The notes below the pieces were generated by a model. That model was not told the DNA's origin. It ran no database searches and saw only the letters and a list, made by a program, of their open reading frames with translations. Made by a program: the position numbers and the translations under genes. A DNA stretch of 64,000 bases from Dugong dugon (Eukaryota; Chordata; Mammalia; Sirenia; Dugongidae), in NCBI GenBank assembly GCA_030035585.1, contig CM057476.1:21560501-21624500 (forward strand). The letters are read 5' to 3'. This document shows positions 12,225 to 23,084 of this stretch, one piece after another (the stretch's first letter is position 1; each line of letters starts with the position of its first letter).

Positions 12225-12375
12225 CTATTGTTTTATTTTACAGATAAAGAAAACAGCCTCTAAAAGGTGATGCTGTTTGCCCAGAGTCACACAGCTGCCC
12301 ATAGTCAAGCAGGATTTGAACCCACATCTTCTTGACTCTAAAGGCCAGGCTCTTAACCACTGTGTCATAGTCACT
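12225..12375 (-). mobile_element. MIR SINE
   Basis: Reversed MIR: 'tttacagataaagaaaac', 'cagagtcacacagctgccca', 'aggatttgaacccacatctt' and 'ctcttaaccactgtgtca' in order. Confidence 0.8.
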
Positions 12376-13700
12376 GTGGTCCTCTGTTCCCAAGCCAGCT
12401 GCCTACCTGACTCAGGCTGTGAATGGCCTTGCTCCCATGTGTGGGCAGCAGAAGGAGTTAGAAGCTCCCAGCTCCTTGAAAACCAAATATGGCCAGACTA
12501 GGCCCTCTGAGGCCCGACCCTCAGGCTGGGCCTGCTCCTGCCTCCTTGTCTGGGATGTGGGGCCCTTCTCCCCACTCAGTCTCCTCGCTGTGGCCCAAGC
12601 ACTCTGGGAGAGCCTCCATTCAGATTCCCCTCCTCATAGATTCCACTAGGATCCGTCTTGTTGGGCAAGCTACTGCAATAAAGCAGGTGAGACCAGGGTG
12701 TCTCATCCATGCTGCGATAATTCCTAACTCCAAGCCTTTACTTTTTCAGTGCTCTCTACCTGGAGAGCCTCTCTTTCTCTAACCAGCTCTTTATGCATCC
12801 TTCAGTGCTCAGTGTGAGGTATCAGAAGGAGTTACTTCCTGACTGTGTGACCTGGAGTAAGTCACTCACTCTCATCCATCCACTTATCCATCTATCCATC
12901 CAGTCATCCATCCATCCATCCATTCATCCATCCTTTCATTCATCAGGCAACCACCTATGCCAGGCACTTTACATACAGTCTCTCCTTCCAGATCAGAAAC
13001 CCCTTGAGGATTGTAGACTAGGTACCTGGAGATAATTGTTCAACCAATAACCATGGGCCAAGATTTGTCCTTGCTACAGTTCTAGTGAGGCTGTTATTAT
13101 TATCACCCTCATTTAACAGTTTAAAAGCCTGACACTCAGTCAGGGTAGGTCCTTTGCCCAAGGGTGAGCCAACACATGAAACTCGATCCCTCAGACTCTG
13201 GAGGCCAAGTTCTTAATCACTGGGAAATACTACCCAGCTCCTAATGGAGGGAAGGGTCAAAGATAAGGGTCAAGTCCTAGGGAGGGCAGGGACCACTTGC
13301 CCTTCAGTTCTTGGCTTCCATGTAGACCTCTTAACCCAGAGCCTTCTCAGTCTTGAGGCAGCTGTCTCTTGCTTTCCTTCCCTACCCCAGCCCCTTTGTG
13401 ACCAGAGCTGGTCTGACACTTGCCAGGGTGGCCAGGAGAAAGTTAATTCTTCCCCTTAGCCCCCAAACCCACAAAGACTTTGAGGGTACCTGCTCTGCTC
13501 AGAATACTTTCAAGGTCACCAGTCCCTCACCTCAGCCCCGTGGGGGATACAGGGCAGGGAGTGTCCGCCCCATAGTTCAGATGGGGATACTGAGGCCCTA
13601 GTACTGTCCAAGGTGCTACATCACATCAAGGGCCCTGCTAGGCCTGGAATCTCTTGCTTCAAGGAACTGAGCGTGGAATTGACAATTAGATCTTTCTGAA
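12375..13700. other. Non-coding with (ATCC)n and MIR remnants
   Basis: A tetranucleotide (ATCC)n run occupies about 12880-12945, with scattered mismatches. A reversed MIR piece lies at about 13075-13230 ('ccaagttcttaatcactggg'). Frames in the GC-richer part (12489-12782, 13353-13601) overlap each other in different frames and show no domain, so I do not call genes. Confidence 0.45.
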
Positions 13701-13935
13701 GCCATGGTATGAGGTGCTTAGAGTATGACAGATCCCAGCTCTGCCACTCACAAGCCACTCATCAGCTGTGCAGCCTTGGGGGAGTCACTTTACCTCTCTG
13801 AGCCTCAGTCTCCCCCTCTAAAAAATGGGGACAGTGCTAGTACCCACTTGAGAGATGTGGAGAGGATGAAATGAGACAATGTTTGTGAAGTACTTAGCCC
13901 AGTGCCTGATACATAGTGGGTGCTCACACAATGGG
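13700..13935 (+). mobile_element. MIR SINE, near complete
   Basis: Full run of MIR blocks: 'ctctgccactcacaagccac', 'cctctctgagcctcagtctc', 'gtgaagtacttagcccagtg' and 'cctgatacatagtgggtgct'. Confidence 0.85.
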
Positions 13936-13989
13936 GTTATTACTGTACTAATTCCCTAAGAGAACACGAGATCAGTAGGGTTATTCAGG

Positions 13990-15240
13990 CCAAGGGTAAT
14001 AATATCTGACATTTCTTTATCACTACTATGTGCCAGGCACATTCATCAGTACACTTAATGCCATTTTAGAGATGAGGTGACTGAGGCTCAGAGAGGAAAA
14101 GTGACTTGCATGCCCTCCCTGCCCAGCAAGAGGCAGAGTCTGTGCTTGGGGCAGCCCTAGGATTAAGGCAGGCCCTGGCTGACACATTTGCAGTCTTTGG
14201 AAGGGTCTGAGGGCTGGTCCTCGGCCTCAGGTTGACTGGAAGATTCCATCCTTCTGAGATGCCCTCAGCCTTCATTCCACCCTGTGACCACCCTTCCCTA
14301 CCCCCAGCTTTCTGTATGGGGCCCACCTTTTTTATCAGCTGATTCTTCTGCCAAAGAAAACTCATTGGTGCCCGCAACAGCCAGCCTGCGAGGAGGTCCT
14401 TCTGGAATGTCGGAGAGGGGTCACCACACTGTTTGTGAGAGGCTGGCAGAGAAATGTGAGCAGCTACCTTTTCTGGGGAAAGTTAGAACTCCCTCTGTGG
14501 GAAAGAATCTAGGGCAGGCCAGCTCAGAGGCTTGAGCCTCAGTTTCCCCATAATTACCACCATGACATTTATGGGATAAACTCACTTCAGTTATTGATAA
14601 AACAAATACTGGTTGGGTGCCTTCTGGGCGCCAGGCTCTGGGTTGGCTCCTGGGGACATGGCAGGTACAAAGCTGAGCCTTGTTCTGGAGGCTGGTATTC
14701 CAGCAGAAGGCAATCGCTCAGTAGCTCTCTCTCCCAATGAACTGGAGGCAGGTACCCCAGGCCCTTACCCGCTGATCAATGCTCTTGGGGCTGGATGGTC
14801 TTCAGAATTCAGAATTTTTTTTTAATTTTAGAAAGGTAGCCTGGTACATATACCACCCCTGTCCCAGTGGCCCATCTCCTATCAAACATACGAATATTTC
14901 CATAGCTAGAAGTGTGAGTGTTGACTCTAAGTGGGATAAATACCTTGCACAGCTTCTGTCCATTCAAGCTCGGTTTTACCCCTAAACGAGCACCCTCTAT
15001 GTACAGAAGAGCCTTTGGTTGTCTAGGGTTTCTGGACTTCAGAGTTGTGAATAAAGGATTGAGGACCTGATTCCTCTCCCCATTGTAAAGATAAGAAAAC
15101 TGAGGCTCAGAGTAAAGGATTGGGGACCTGATTCCTCCCCCATTGTACAGATGAGGCAATGGAGACTCAGAGTGGGGGAGTTGCATATCCAAAACCTCAG
15201 AGCAAGCAAAAGGTGCAGGTAGGTAGGTAGAAGTCCCACC
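13990..15240. other. Non-coding; several MIR pieces
   Basis: A reversed MIR is seen at about 14000-14110 ('gatgaggtgactgaggctca'). Two adjacent reversed MIR-like blocks at about 15060-15200 both read 'ggacctgattcctc' then 'cattgta', suggesting a short local duplication (15060-15115 and 15119-15175). Other sequence looks unique. The 148-codon minus-strand frame at 14809-15255 runs through these MIR blocks and is not taken as a gene. Confidence 0.45.
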
Positions 15241-15329
15241 CCCTGGTGACTCCAACTTCAGGGCTTATCTCCACCGGGACCCTGCCTGGGAAAGAAGCAG
15301 GGGCTGGGTAGTGGAGGTCCTTTGGCCAA

Positions 15330-15660
15330 AACTTGAAGGCCCAGCAGCCAGCTCTGCCAGGAAGGAGTTAATCTCGAGCTGGGTCCCAGCCAGGCCTCTG
15401 CACCGCGGCTCCTAGCAGGGCCTGCCTTTCTGGGGCCTGTTTACCAGGCCACGCTTGCATCACCAGCTCCGACTAACGTGCAGTGCAAACACACTCACAT
15501 TCTTGGGTCATGAGAAAGGCAGAAGTGTGATGACATCAAGCCCAGTGAGGAGGCTTTGCCAGCCTCCCTCCTGCCCGCAGTCAAAGGCTGTTTAATTAGC
15601 GTCCTTCACTGGAGCTCTGTCTTCTTGTAAAAACCAACTGAAGAAACTCTTACGGGATGG
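15330..15660. promoter_or_regulatory. Candidate conserved non-coding/regulatory block
   Basis: This block has no recognisable transposon, in contrast to its surroundings, and holds a dense set of transcription-factor-like words. They are a 6-bp-arm palindrome around a forkhead core (ggcctg-tttac-caggcc, 15434-15450), TGACATCA (15531-15538), 'gtcaaagg' (about 15580-15587) and a homeodomain-type 'tttaattagc' (15591-15600). Such words occur by chance, so this is an inference from composition and density only. Strand and target gene are unknown. Confidence 0.3.
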
Positions 15661-15929
15661 GGGCGGTAGGGGTGGGAGTGTGTGTATGTGCTTTAAGGGA
15701 TAAAAATAGCCCATCTGGGACTCCTTTTGGGGTATTTGTGAGTATTAATATGCCACTATTTATTTTAAATCTATGTCACTCTGGACATTTTCATCTGAAT
15801 TTGGCTTGGAAACAGAACGAGAGAGAAACCACCCGTTTCTTTTCATTCCCTCTTGTTTTTCCTTCTGGGAGGGAAACATGTAGGTCCGTTACAAGGGCTC
15901 TTGGAGAGGATTTAGACCAACCCCTCTTT

Positions 15930-16010
15930 ATATAATGGAGGGAAAGGAAGCCCAGAGAAGGGAAGGGCCTTGCCCAAGGTCACACAGCAAGTCTCAGAGT
16001 TCCCACATCC
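15930..16010 (-). mobile_element. MIR fragment
   Basis: 'cttgcccaaggtcacacagc' is the reversed MIR core; only about 80 bases are recognisable. Confidence 0.65.
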
Positions 16011-16044
16011 CCCAGAAGCATTTTGCAGAACTCCCTCAGTCCCC

Positions 16045-16602
16045 AGGGGAAGAGGGGTGGTAGTGATGATTCAATGGTAGGATTCTGACCTTTCATGTGT
16101 AGACCATGGTTCGATTCCTGGCCAATACACCTCATGCTCAGCCACCACTCATCCATCAGTGGAGGCTTGTGTGTTACTATGATGCTGAACAGGTTTCAGC
16201 AGAGTTTCCAGACTAAGACGGACTGGGAAAAAAGGTCTGGTGATCTACTTCTGAAAATTAAAACCCACTGCTGGTGAGTCAATTCCAATTTATAGTGACC
16301 CTGTAGGACAGAATAGAACTGCCCCATAGGGTTTCCAAGGCTGTAATCTTTACAGAAGCAGACTGCCACAGCTTTCTCCTGTGGAGTGGCTGGTGGGTTT
16401 GAACCACTGATCTTTCGGTTAGCAGTCAAGCACTTAACCACTGCGCCACCAGGGCTCCAATGAAAACCCTATGGATTACGATGGTCCGATTCCCAACTGA
16501 TCATGGGGATGGTTGAGGACAGGGCAGCATTTTGTTCCATTGTGCGTGGGGTCTCCATGCATTGGGGGTTGACTCGACGGCAGCTAACAACAATAACAAC
16601 CC
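16045..16602 (+). mobile_element. tRNA-Gly-headed, RTE-tailed composite SINE
   Basis: The head (about 16050-16130) resembles tRNA-Gly: a degraded A box region 'gattcaatggtaggattctg' and a perfect B box 'ggttcgattcc' at 16108-16118, followed by 'tggccaatac'. These are the internal RNA polymerase III promoter parts. The middle reads 'aacaggtttcagcagagttt' and 'gtgatctacttctgaaaatt'. The tail (16462-16602) reads 'gcattttgttccattgtgcg', 'gggttgactcgacggcagct' and '(AAC)n', matching the RTE 3' end. A reversed AfroSINE splits it at 16259-16458. The head is too diverged to be a functional tRNA. Confidence 0.8.
16259..16458 (-). mobile_element. AfroSINE nested in composite SINE
   Basis: Reversed copy of the longer AfroSINE form, which has an extra internal block 'ggctgtaatctttacagaag' also seen (forward) at 41.2 kb. 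It runs from 'aaaacccactgctggtgag' to 'actgcgccaccagggctcc'. The flanks 'ctgaaaatt' and 'aatgaaaacc' join to give the uninterrupted composite SINE. Confidence 0.85.
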
Positions 16603-16935
16603 TCAGTCCCTACTTGGGCTTTGTAAGCTGGTTTTTCAGGGTGTTGAAAGGAGAGGTACTCTGGCTAGAGCTTCTTGGCTGTGTGTTGAAATCAGGGTGG
16701 AGGTGATGGTGGTAGCGATGGTGGTGGTGGAGGATGTGGATTTGGATGTGGAGTTGGGGTGGGAGCAGAGAAGAGTGAATAGGACCACAGGAGACCTCAA
16801 CTTTACACCCCCTCTCCCAAGACCTACCCAGGGCTTTGAAACGTCTGTTCAGGTAATCCCAGGCCTCCTTTTGTTCCTCCTTCCTGAGAAGTCCCACCCC
16901 CTCCCTAGCCTCCTTCCATGACCACTGAAGACTTG
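16603..16935. other. Non-coding with GTGGTG-rich patch
   Basis: About 16695-16765 is rich in GGTGGTGGA-like triplets; otherwise nothing recognised. The 129-codon frame at 16532-16921 starts inside the SINE and has a simple-sequence centre, so it is not called. Confidence 0.4.
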
Positions 16936-16939
16936 TTCA

Positions 16940-17055
16940 CCAAATAAAAACACAGAATACCCAGTTAAATTTGAATTTCAGATAAACAACAAATAATGTT
17001 TTAGTAGAAATATATCCCATGCAATGTTGGGACATATATTTATCTGTCAACCTTA
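16940..17055. mobile_element. Palindromic DNA-transposon (MER53-like) remnant
   Basis: 'cagttaaatttgaatttcag' followed by 'ataaacaacaaataatg', then 'tcccatgcaatgttgggaca', fits half of a palindromic non-autonomous DNA element common in mammals. Family name is from memory of the pattern and tentative. Confidence 0.45.
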
Positions 17056-17067
17056 TCCTCTTCTTCC

Positions 17068-17340
17068 TCTTTTTTTTTTAACTAAACTTTATTTTTCAGA
17101 ACACGTTTAGATTTACAGAAAAATTGCAAACGTAGTACAGAGAGTTCCCATACCCACTGCACCCCATTTCCCCTTATTAACATCTTACATTAGTATTATA
17201 CGTTTGTTACAATTAATGAACCAATATTGATACATCTTTTTTTTTTTTTTCTATCCTCTTCATTTTTATCATTATCATTCTGGCAGACAATTTCAGCTGC
17301 CTCCCCATCAACCATCCCTCTTCTTCCTTGCTAACTGAAC
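17068..17340 (-). mobile_element. Old L1 3' end (reversed)
   Basis: A T run, then 'ctaaactttatttttcagaa', 'ttagatttacagaaaaattg' and 'agtacagagagttcccatac', is the reversed 3' end of old mammalian L1s. A second T run at about 17238-17251 may mark the end of another small insertion. Confidence 0.6.
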
Positions 17341-17457
17341 CCTGATTTTGTCTGGGGTGGCAATGTGCCCCAGGTGATGAATCATAATTAGTCTAAACTA
17401 GTCACAATAATTCTGTTCTTCCTTGCTTTCCCAAATTCCCTTGTAGTCAGGGATGAC

Positions 17458-18230
17458 CTGGTGGTTTTAAAATATGTCAGAAATTCTTTGACACCCCTCC
17501 TTTCCAAAGGTGGAGACTTATTCACCTCCCCTTGAATGTGGGCTGGATTTAGTAACTCATTTCAAAGAGCAACTTCTGAGGCTAGGTCATAAAAACCATT
17601 GTTTCTCCCTTGCTGTCTTGAGTCTGAGTCTTCCCACTAATATCCAGCACTAACTTGGCAGGCACGTGAGTAGGCCGCAATGGAAGTAGCTCCAGCCCCA
17701 GTCAAGTCTTCAGATGACTGCCATATGGGCCAACATAGACCCTGAGCCAAAATCACTTAACTAAGCCATTCCTGGATACTGGCCCACAGAAGCTGTGAGA
17801 GATAATAAATTTTTTTTTTTAAAACAACTAGTTTTTAGTAATTTGCTATGCAGCAATGGGTAACTAATACCGATGGTCACGTGACCTATTCCTGGCTAAT
17901 GAAATGTAAGGGAAAGTCTGCTGGGTACTTCCAGGAAGCTTTCCTGATAAAAAGACCAGAAAGGAGAGGAGAACTCACTGGTACTACCCTCCTTAAACAA
18001 GGATGATGTCTACAGAAGTGACAGCCATCTTGGGACCAGGAGGTGCTGACAGCTAAGGATAATGAAAAGATAGGAAGAACCTGTATCCTTTATGATGTCA
18101 TTGGGCTGAAGGACCAACTCTGTGACCACTTGTCTCCAGATCTCTAGACCAGCAAACAATAAATCTCTTATGGTTTAAGTCACTGTATTCTGCAACTTGC
18201 AGCCCAAAGCAATCTTAACGGATACAATCA
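17458..18230 (+). mobile_element. Two ancient LTR-like elements in tandem
   Basis: The first part (17458-17872) has the same plan as 1646-2165: 'aaggtggagacttattcacc', an AATAAA-like signal near 17806 and the end 'tatgcagcaatgggtaacta'. The second (about 17873-18228) has 'gacagccatcttgggaccag', 'caataaatctcttatgg' and the end 'ttaacggataca'. Both look like old LTRs; family not assigned. Confidence 0.45.
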
Positions 18231-21200
18231 GTGTGCACAACAGCATCTCACTTAATGGAAGTAACTTAAGCAATTACTTCCTTTATCTAGAACCTGAAAA
18301 GAAGCCAAAAGGGCAACTAAACAACTAAAAATGATGCCACAATGCCCATATAGGAGCCCAGGCACCTTAGTTTCATGTAAACTTTTCTGGCCTTCACTCA
18401 GAGCCTTTTTACTCTTACTTTAGACACAATTCTAACAAGCTTAGCTATGGTGTCTTCCAGGACCACAACGGCTTGAAAATCAAATTAAATCCAATAATCA
18501 ATCATCTGCTAAGCACTGTGGGAGGCCCCACTGGGCAGAGGGAATCCGTAGATGAGTTTAAGCAGGTAAGCAACATGAGCAGATTGGCCAGGTAACTTGG
18601 GCTGCAATGTAGAACTCGGAGCAAGTCTGGAGAAAGGAAGAAAAGTTACTAGTGAGTGCCAATGTATTAAGAAAGTATATGTTTTAAAAGTATTTTCCAT
18701 GGAAAATTCCATCTACAGGACAAACTACTTCTTAATAGTTGCTGATATAGGTTTCCAAAATACTTAAAATACTTGTCTGCTTTGACTTTCCATAACCCTT
18801 AAAAATTTTCATGAGTGAAATAGCGTGGCAGGCTGGAGCTGAGTCCTGAGGAGACTCAGAACGTAGTAATTCTAAGATACCCTCTAGCATAATCATTCCC
18901 CCTCTACACTTCACAATGGAAAACAGAGGCACAGGGAGAGGAAGGGACAGCCCAGAGTGACACAGTGAACTAGTGGTGGAGCAAGGACTAGAACAGAGAA
19001 CTCTAAGCTTTCCCTTTCTCCAGGCAGTGAGGAGAGCAACAAAGATCCCCTGAAATGACCCAAACACTTCCTTTCATGAGGAGGAGAGTCTTGACCCAAG
19101 CTGCAAGCTCCCTCTGGGTCAGGAAGCTCTGCCTGCCCAGGATTTCCTGTGTGTGGGAAAGGAACAGGATGAACAGATAATCTTCTGAGGCTTGTTTTCA
19201 AGTGTGTGAGGTCCTCTCTCTGGTAAGTCTGCAGCAGTCCTGGCCAAGATGACCAATTCATTGACATGTATTTTGTGTGTTTCTAAATCGTAATCAAAGG
19301 GGACTACTGAGCACCCATGAACCATAGGCTGGACATTTAGGAAAGAAGAGCACAGGTCATTGTCCCTGCCTTTGGGAAGATGTCTTGGTTTGGGTTCTTC
19401 CAGAAGGAGATGCTGAGACAAGTATTCCAGTGCAAATAATCTATCTGGGAGGTGATTCCAGGGAATGCCAATAGGAGAGTGGGGAAGTGAAAAAAGGAAA
19501 GGAAAACAGCCAATTAAAAAAATTGTCATCAAGCCAGTTACTGTGGTGGGCAACCGGAGCTCAAACTCACTAGGGAATTCTCAGAGACAATGTGGAACTC
19601 GCCTCAGTCATCCTAGCCAAGGAACAAAGCGGTTGGGGTATTTATCCACCAATTCCCCAACTTCGCCGGTTAAGGGCTGCTTCTGGGGATGCTAACTTTG
19701 ACATTTCTACCTTGCCTGGTGTGCAGGCAGAGTTACAGGTGTTCACACTAAGTGGTGGGTGGAAGTGATTGTCAGGGGGATGTGGGCAGTGTCTGCTACT
19801 GGGACTGACCACTAGCTGGGTTTCCATTCACAGGAAAAGCCAACACAGGCTCAGGAGACACATCTGCAGAGGAAGTGTGCTGTGCATGGCAGGGACTATC
19901 GCCTGCCCAGCCCCCCATCAACCTTTTTTCTGATGTTGGAGGACCACTGTGCTCCATTGTGGCTAAGTCTGCTGGTGTGCGCCAATAGCCAATCCTCTTT
20001 GACTCCAGCTGGACCACATCTCTCAGCCTCTCTTTCAGTTAAGTGGGGCCATGTGACTGAGTTCTAACCAATGAATATGAGCAGAAAGGATGTGTCTCTT
20101 CTGGGCTTGGCTCATAAAAACCTCCCATGTGCCATCTTTACTCTCTCTTCCCTTCCATGGCGATTTTGGAGGCCACATATTACAGATAGAGGACTGTCTT
20201 CAATGGTACTTTGGAGGAAGAAGACATCATGAAAATTATTACACAAATTGCTATTATTACACAAATCGCTATTGTCAGTTGGGATTAGCTCCAAGAAGGA
20301 AAAGGTTAGGGTGCCTTTAGTGAGCACTTTGCCTCATGATTCAGGCAGGGGGAAAAGCATGGCTAAAGGCTCTGAGGCAGGAAGGAGGAACCCAGTGTGG
20401 CTGGAGGTAATGAGCAAGGGAGGGTTGTATAAGAGGAAGATGCAGGATCCTGATACAAGACTCATGGGTTTGCCTGAGGAATTTGATGGTTATGGATCAG
20501 ACACTGCCCTGGCATCTGCCCTCCTCTCCCTGGGGACAGACCACCAGTTCAGGAAACTGGATTGTAACTAGGAAGGGCTGAGCCTAGAAACTCAGCAAAG
20601 AGTGAGAGTGTGGCTTAGATGGTCATGGAGTTCAGCAGCCCCTGCACCTGGAGTCCATGTCTTGGGTAAGAGCCCCCTGCCCTGGTCTGTGGTGGAGCCA
20701 CAGCCCAGCGTCACATCAGAGGATCATTCCCAGGTCACCTCCCTGTATCCGATGAGCTTTGAAATCATGTGGCCCAGGCCCTCTCTTGGGTCGGGGGCCT
20801 CATCCCACACAAAGTGATTCTCTAGCATCAGTGCAGTAAGATTTTCTTGTGGGCTAGCCTGGGCGCCTCACCACGTTGTTTTGTGTAACTGACTTAACAA
20901 ATAACTGACTTAATAAACTGTTGGACTAGAACTGCTTGCCTGACCTTGGGGGTTGCCTTTCTCTGTCCCACCCCCACCTCTCAGAGCAGTGTCCTCTAGG
21001 GAAATGTAGCCTCCCCAGCTGCATCCGTGGGAAGGCCTGGCCCCCATACCTCACCCTCCCAGCCCTGCTGAGGGCACAGGAAATGACCCTCTTAGCCACC
21101 ACGAGCTGCAGCCCAAAGGACAATGACAGAGGGACGGAAGCCTGTTTGTCCCAGCTAACTTGTCCTCTTGGGTGGACACCAGATGTTTCAAACACAAAAC

Positions 21201-21320
21201 TGAAGATGTAGTGGGAAAACATATTTTTAAAAAACAAATAAAATATCCTGTGGGCTTTGGCCAACTTCTGAGGCTCTGTGGGGTTTTGTGTTTTTTTTTT
21301 AATTTATTTTTTATTTGTGC
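18231..21320. other. Non-coding stretch with old repeat traces
   Basis: A reversed MIR piece is at about 18890-18990 ('gtgacacagtgaactagtgg'). An unassigned old repeat is at about 19380-19690 ('tttgggttcttccagaagga' onward). A third LTR-like piece is at about 19970-20190, and an old repeat is at 20330-20480. Frames of 100-144 codons (18911-19267, 19119-19553, 20248-20571, 20926-21264) overlap these repeats or each other and have no domain signature. 20.5-21.3 kb appears unique. Confidence 0.4.
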
Positions 21321-21321
21321 T

Positions 21322-21365
<44 letters not shown>

Positions 21366-21366
21366 G
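21318..21366. repeat. (GT)n microsatellite
   Basis: About 20 uninterrupted GT units at 21325-21364 after a T-rich run. Frames reading through it (repeating CVCVCV or THTHTH) are artefacts. Confidence 0.95.
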
Positions 21367-21599
21367 AAAACATAGATAAGAGTCAGAGAGTCAAAGACTG
21401 TAAGGGTTGGAAGGCCAGACACAGCATTCAAGTAGCAGGCTCCCTGTGGTGCCTTTCTTCATGTGGCCTGGAGCGCCTCTCTCCACACCCCTGTGAATCC
21501 TGTAATTTAGCTTGGCCATTGCCCCCACCCCACCTGCACACACCACAAGAAGCTAGAGAGCTCTTCTGAAACCCAAATCAAGTCACGCCTTCCACATGG

Positions 21600-21782
21600 G
21601 CTCTGTCTGGTCCTTCAGGTCTCAGCTCAAATGCCACCTTCTCCAAGGGGCGTCCCTGACCACTCTATATAAAACAGCACCATAGCGCCCATAGCATTTA
21701 CTACATCTAGGATTATCTTGTCTATTTACATGTTCCTGGCACATAGTAGGTACTCAATAAGTGTTTGTTGACTGACTCACTG
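21600..21782 (+). mobile_element. L2-like LINE 3' fragment
   Basis: 'gtctcagctcaaatgccacc', 'ttctccaaggggcgtccctg' and the 3' end 'ggcacatagtaggtactcaa' appear in the order expected for L2. Confidence 0.75.
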
Positions 21783-21909
21783 TTTTTCAGTGGTGGTTGC
21801 ATTCAGATTAAGTTTGGCTCAGAAAATCAAGATTTCATTGCATTTCAACAAACATTGGCTACCAACTGTGTGTCATTCATTCACTCATTCATTTATTCAA
21901 GGGTTGGTG

Positions 21910-22112
21910 GTGGTGTCAGTGGCTGTCAAGTTGATTCTCACTCATGGCAACTCTATGTGTTCAAAGTAGAACTGCTCCATAGGGTTTTGAAGGCTATGAC
22001 CTTTGGGAAGCAGATTGCCAGGCCAGTCTTCCCAGGTGTCTCTGGGTGAGTTTGAACCACCAATCTTTCAGCTAGTAGTTGAGTGCTTAGCCATTGTGTC
22101 AGGGACTCCTAT
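21910..22112 (-). mobile_element. AfroSINE
   Basis: Reversed copy: 'gtggctgtcaagttgattct', 'agaactgctccatagggttt', 'gaagcagattgccaggccag' and 'caatctttcagctagtagtt'. Confidence 0.85.
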
Positions 22113-22337
22113 TCAAGGGCAGAGCCCAGAATAAATGGTAATCCAGTCTAGGCATGCCAAGACCCAAGAAAGCTTCACAGAGGAAGGGATTTGAGATGGG
22201 TTTTCCATCAAAAGAAAAGTCAGGTAGGGTGGGAAGGACTGTAAGCTTGAGGGCACTGCCTGCCTGAGCAAAAGTTTGAAGGTGTGAAAACTGTGGAGTG
22301 TAGAATTTATTCCCACTTTGGACCCATGGTGGAGGGC

Positions 22338-22919
22338 TGTTATATACTGAATTGTGTCTCCCCAAAATATGTGTTGTAAATCCTAACCCCTATATCTGTG
22401 GTTGTAATCCCATTTGGGAGCCCTGGTGGTGAAGTAGTTAAGAGCTTAGGCTGCTAACCAAAATGTCAGCAATTGGAATCCAAAAAGTTGGCAGTTGGAA
22501 TCCACCAGCCGCTCCTTGGAAACCCCATGGGGCAGTTCTACTCTGTCCTATAAGGTCAACCACAACGAGTTTGGTTTTAATCCCATTTAGGAATGGGTTT
22601 TCTTTGTTATGTTAATGATAAAATGTAAGGTGAGGCTTAAATCAATCTTTTTTGAGACATAAAAGAGCAGATTCAGCAAGCAAGCAAGAAGCAGAGATGG
22701 GGAAAGAGAGATGCCAAGCCACATGAAGATCACTCAGGAAGAGAAGCTGAAGAGACAAGGACCTTCCTTCTGAGCTGACAGAGAGAGAAAGCCTTCCTCT
22801 AGAGACAGTGCCCTGAATTCGGACTTCTGGCCTTCTAAACTGTGAGAAAATAAATTTCTGTTTGTTAAAGCCACCCACTTGTGGTATTTCTGTTATAGCA
22901 ACACTAGATAACTAAGACA
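22338..22919 (+). mobile_element. MaLR-like solo LTR with nested SINE
   Basis: Begins TGTTATATACTG and ends ACTAAGACA, flanked by a perfect 5-bp duplication 'agggc' (22333-22337 and 22920-22924), so it is a complete solo LTR. The AATAAA-type signal ('gagaaaataaatttctgttt') and the end 'cacttgtggtatttctgtta' match the LTRs at 32.1, 38.8 and 53.0 kb. The frame at 22642-22878 is a product of this repeated sequence and not a gene. Confidence 0.85.
22416..22578 (+). mobile_element. AfroSINE nested in MaLR-like LTR
   Basis: Starts 'gggagccctggtggtgaagt' and ends 'cacaacgagtttggttt'. A perfect duplication 'aatcccattt' (22406-22415 and 22579-22588) flanks it, showing insertion after the LTR. It contains a short internal duplication: 'agcaattggaatccaaaa' and 'ggcagttggaatccacc' repeat the B-box region. 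Confidence 0.95.
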
Positions 22920-22925
22920 AGGGCA

Positions 22926-23064
22926 ACCCGTTCCAACTCATAGCAACCCTATAGGATAGAGAGAACTGCCCCACAGAGTTTCCAAGCAGTGCCTGGTGGA
23001 TTTGAACTGCTGACCTTTTGGTTAGCAACTGTAGCACTTAACCACTACCCACACCAGGCTTTCC
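22926..23064 (-). mobile_element. AfroSINE at the 3' edge of the LTR
   Basis: Reversed copy bounded by a perfect 12-bp duplication 'aagacaagggca' (22914-22925 and 23065-23076). The duplication includes the last LTR bases and the LTR's own target copy, so the SINE landed exactly at that junction. Confidence 0.95.
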
Positions 23065-23084
23065 AAGACAAGGGCAGAGACTTG

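Noticed and set aside
12880-12945. Possible CRISPR-like regular repeat
   Set aside because: Simple (ATCC)n tetranucleotide without spacers; the organism is a mammal.
14809-15255. 148-codon minus-strand frame with internally repeated peptide
   Set aside because: The repetition comes from two adjacent MIR-like blocks read in the same frame.
16050-16125. Possible tRNA-Gly gene
   Set aside because: B box is perfect, but the acceptor and anticodon stems do not pair and the head continues into a SINE body.
19119-19553. 144-codon minus-strand frame
   Set aside because: Overlaps 18911-19267 in another phase and an old repeat at 19380 onward; no recognisable protein features.
21315-21569. Frames encoding long CVCVCV or THTHTH runs
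   Set aside because: Translations of a (GT)n microsatellite.
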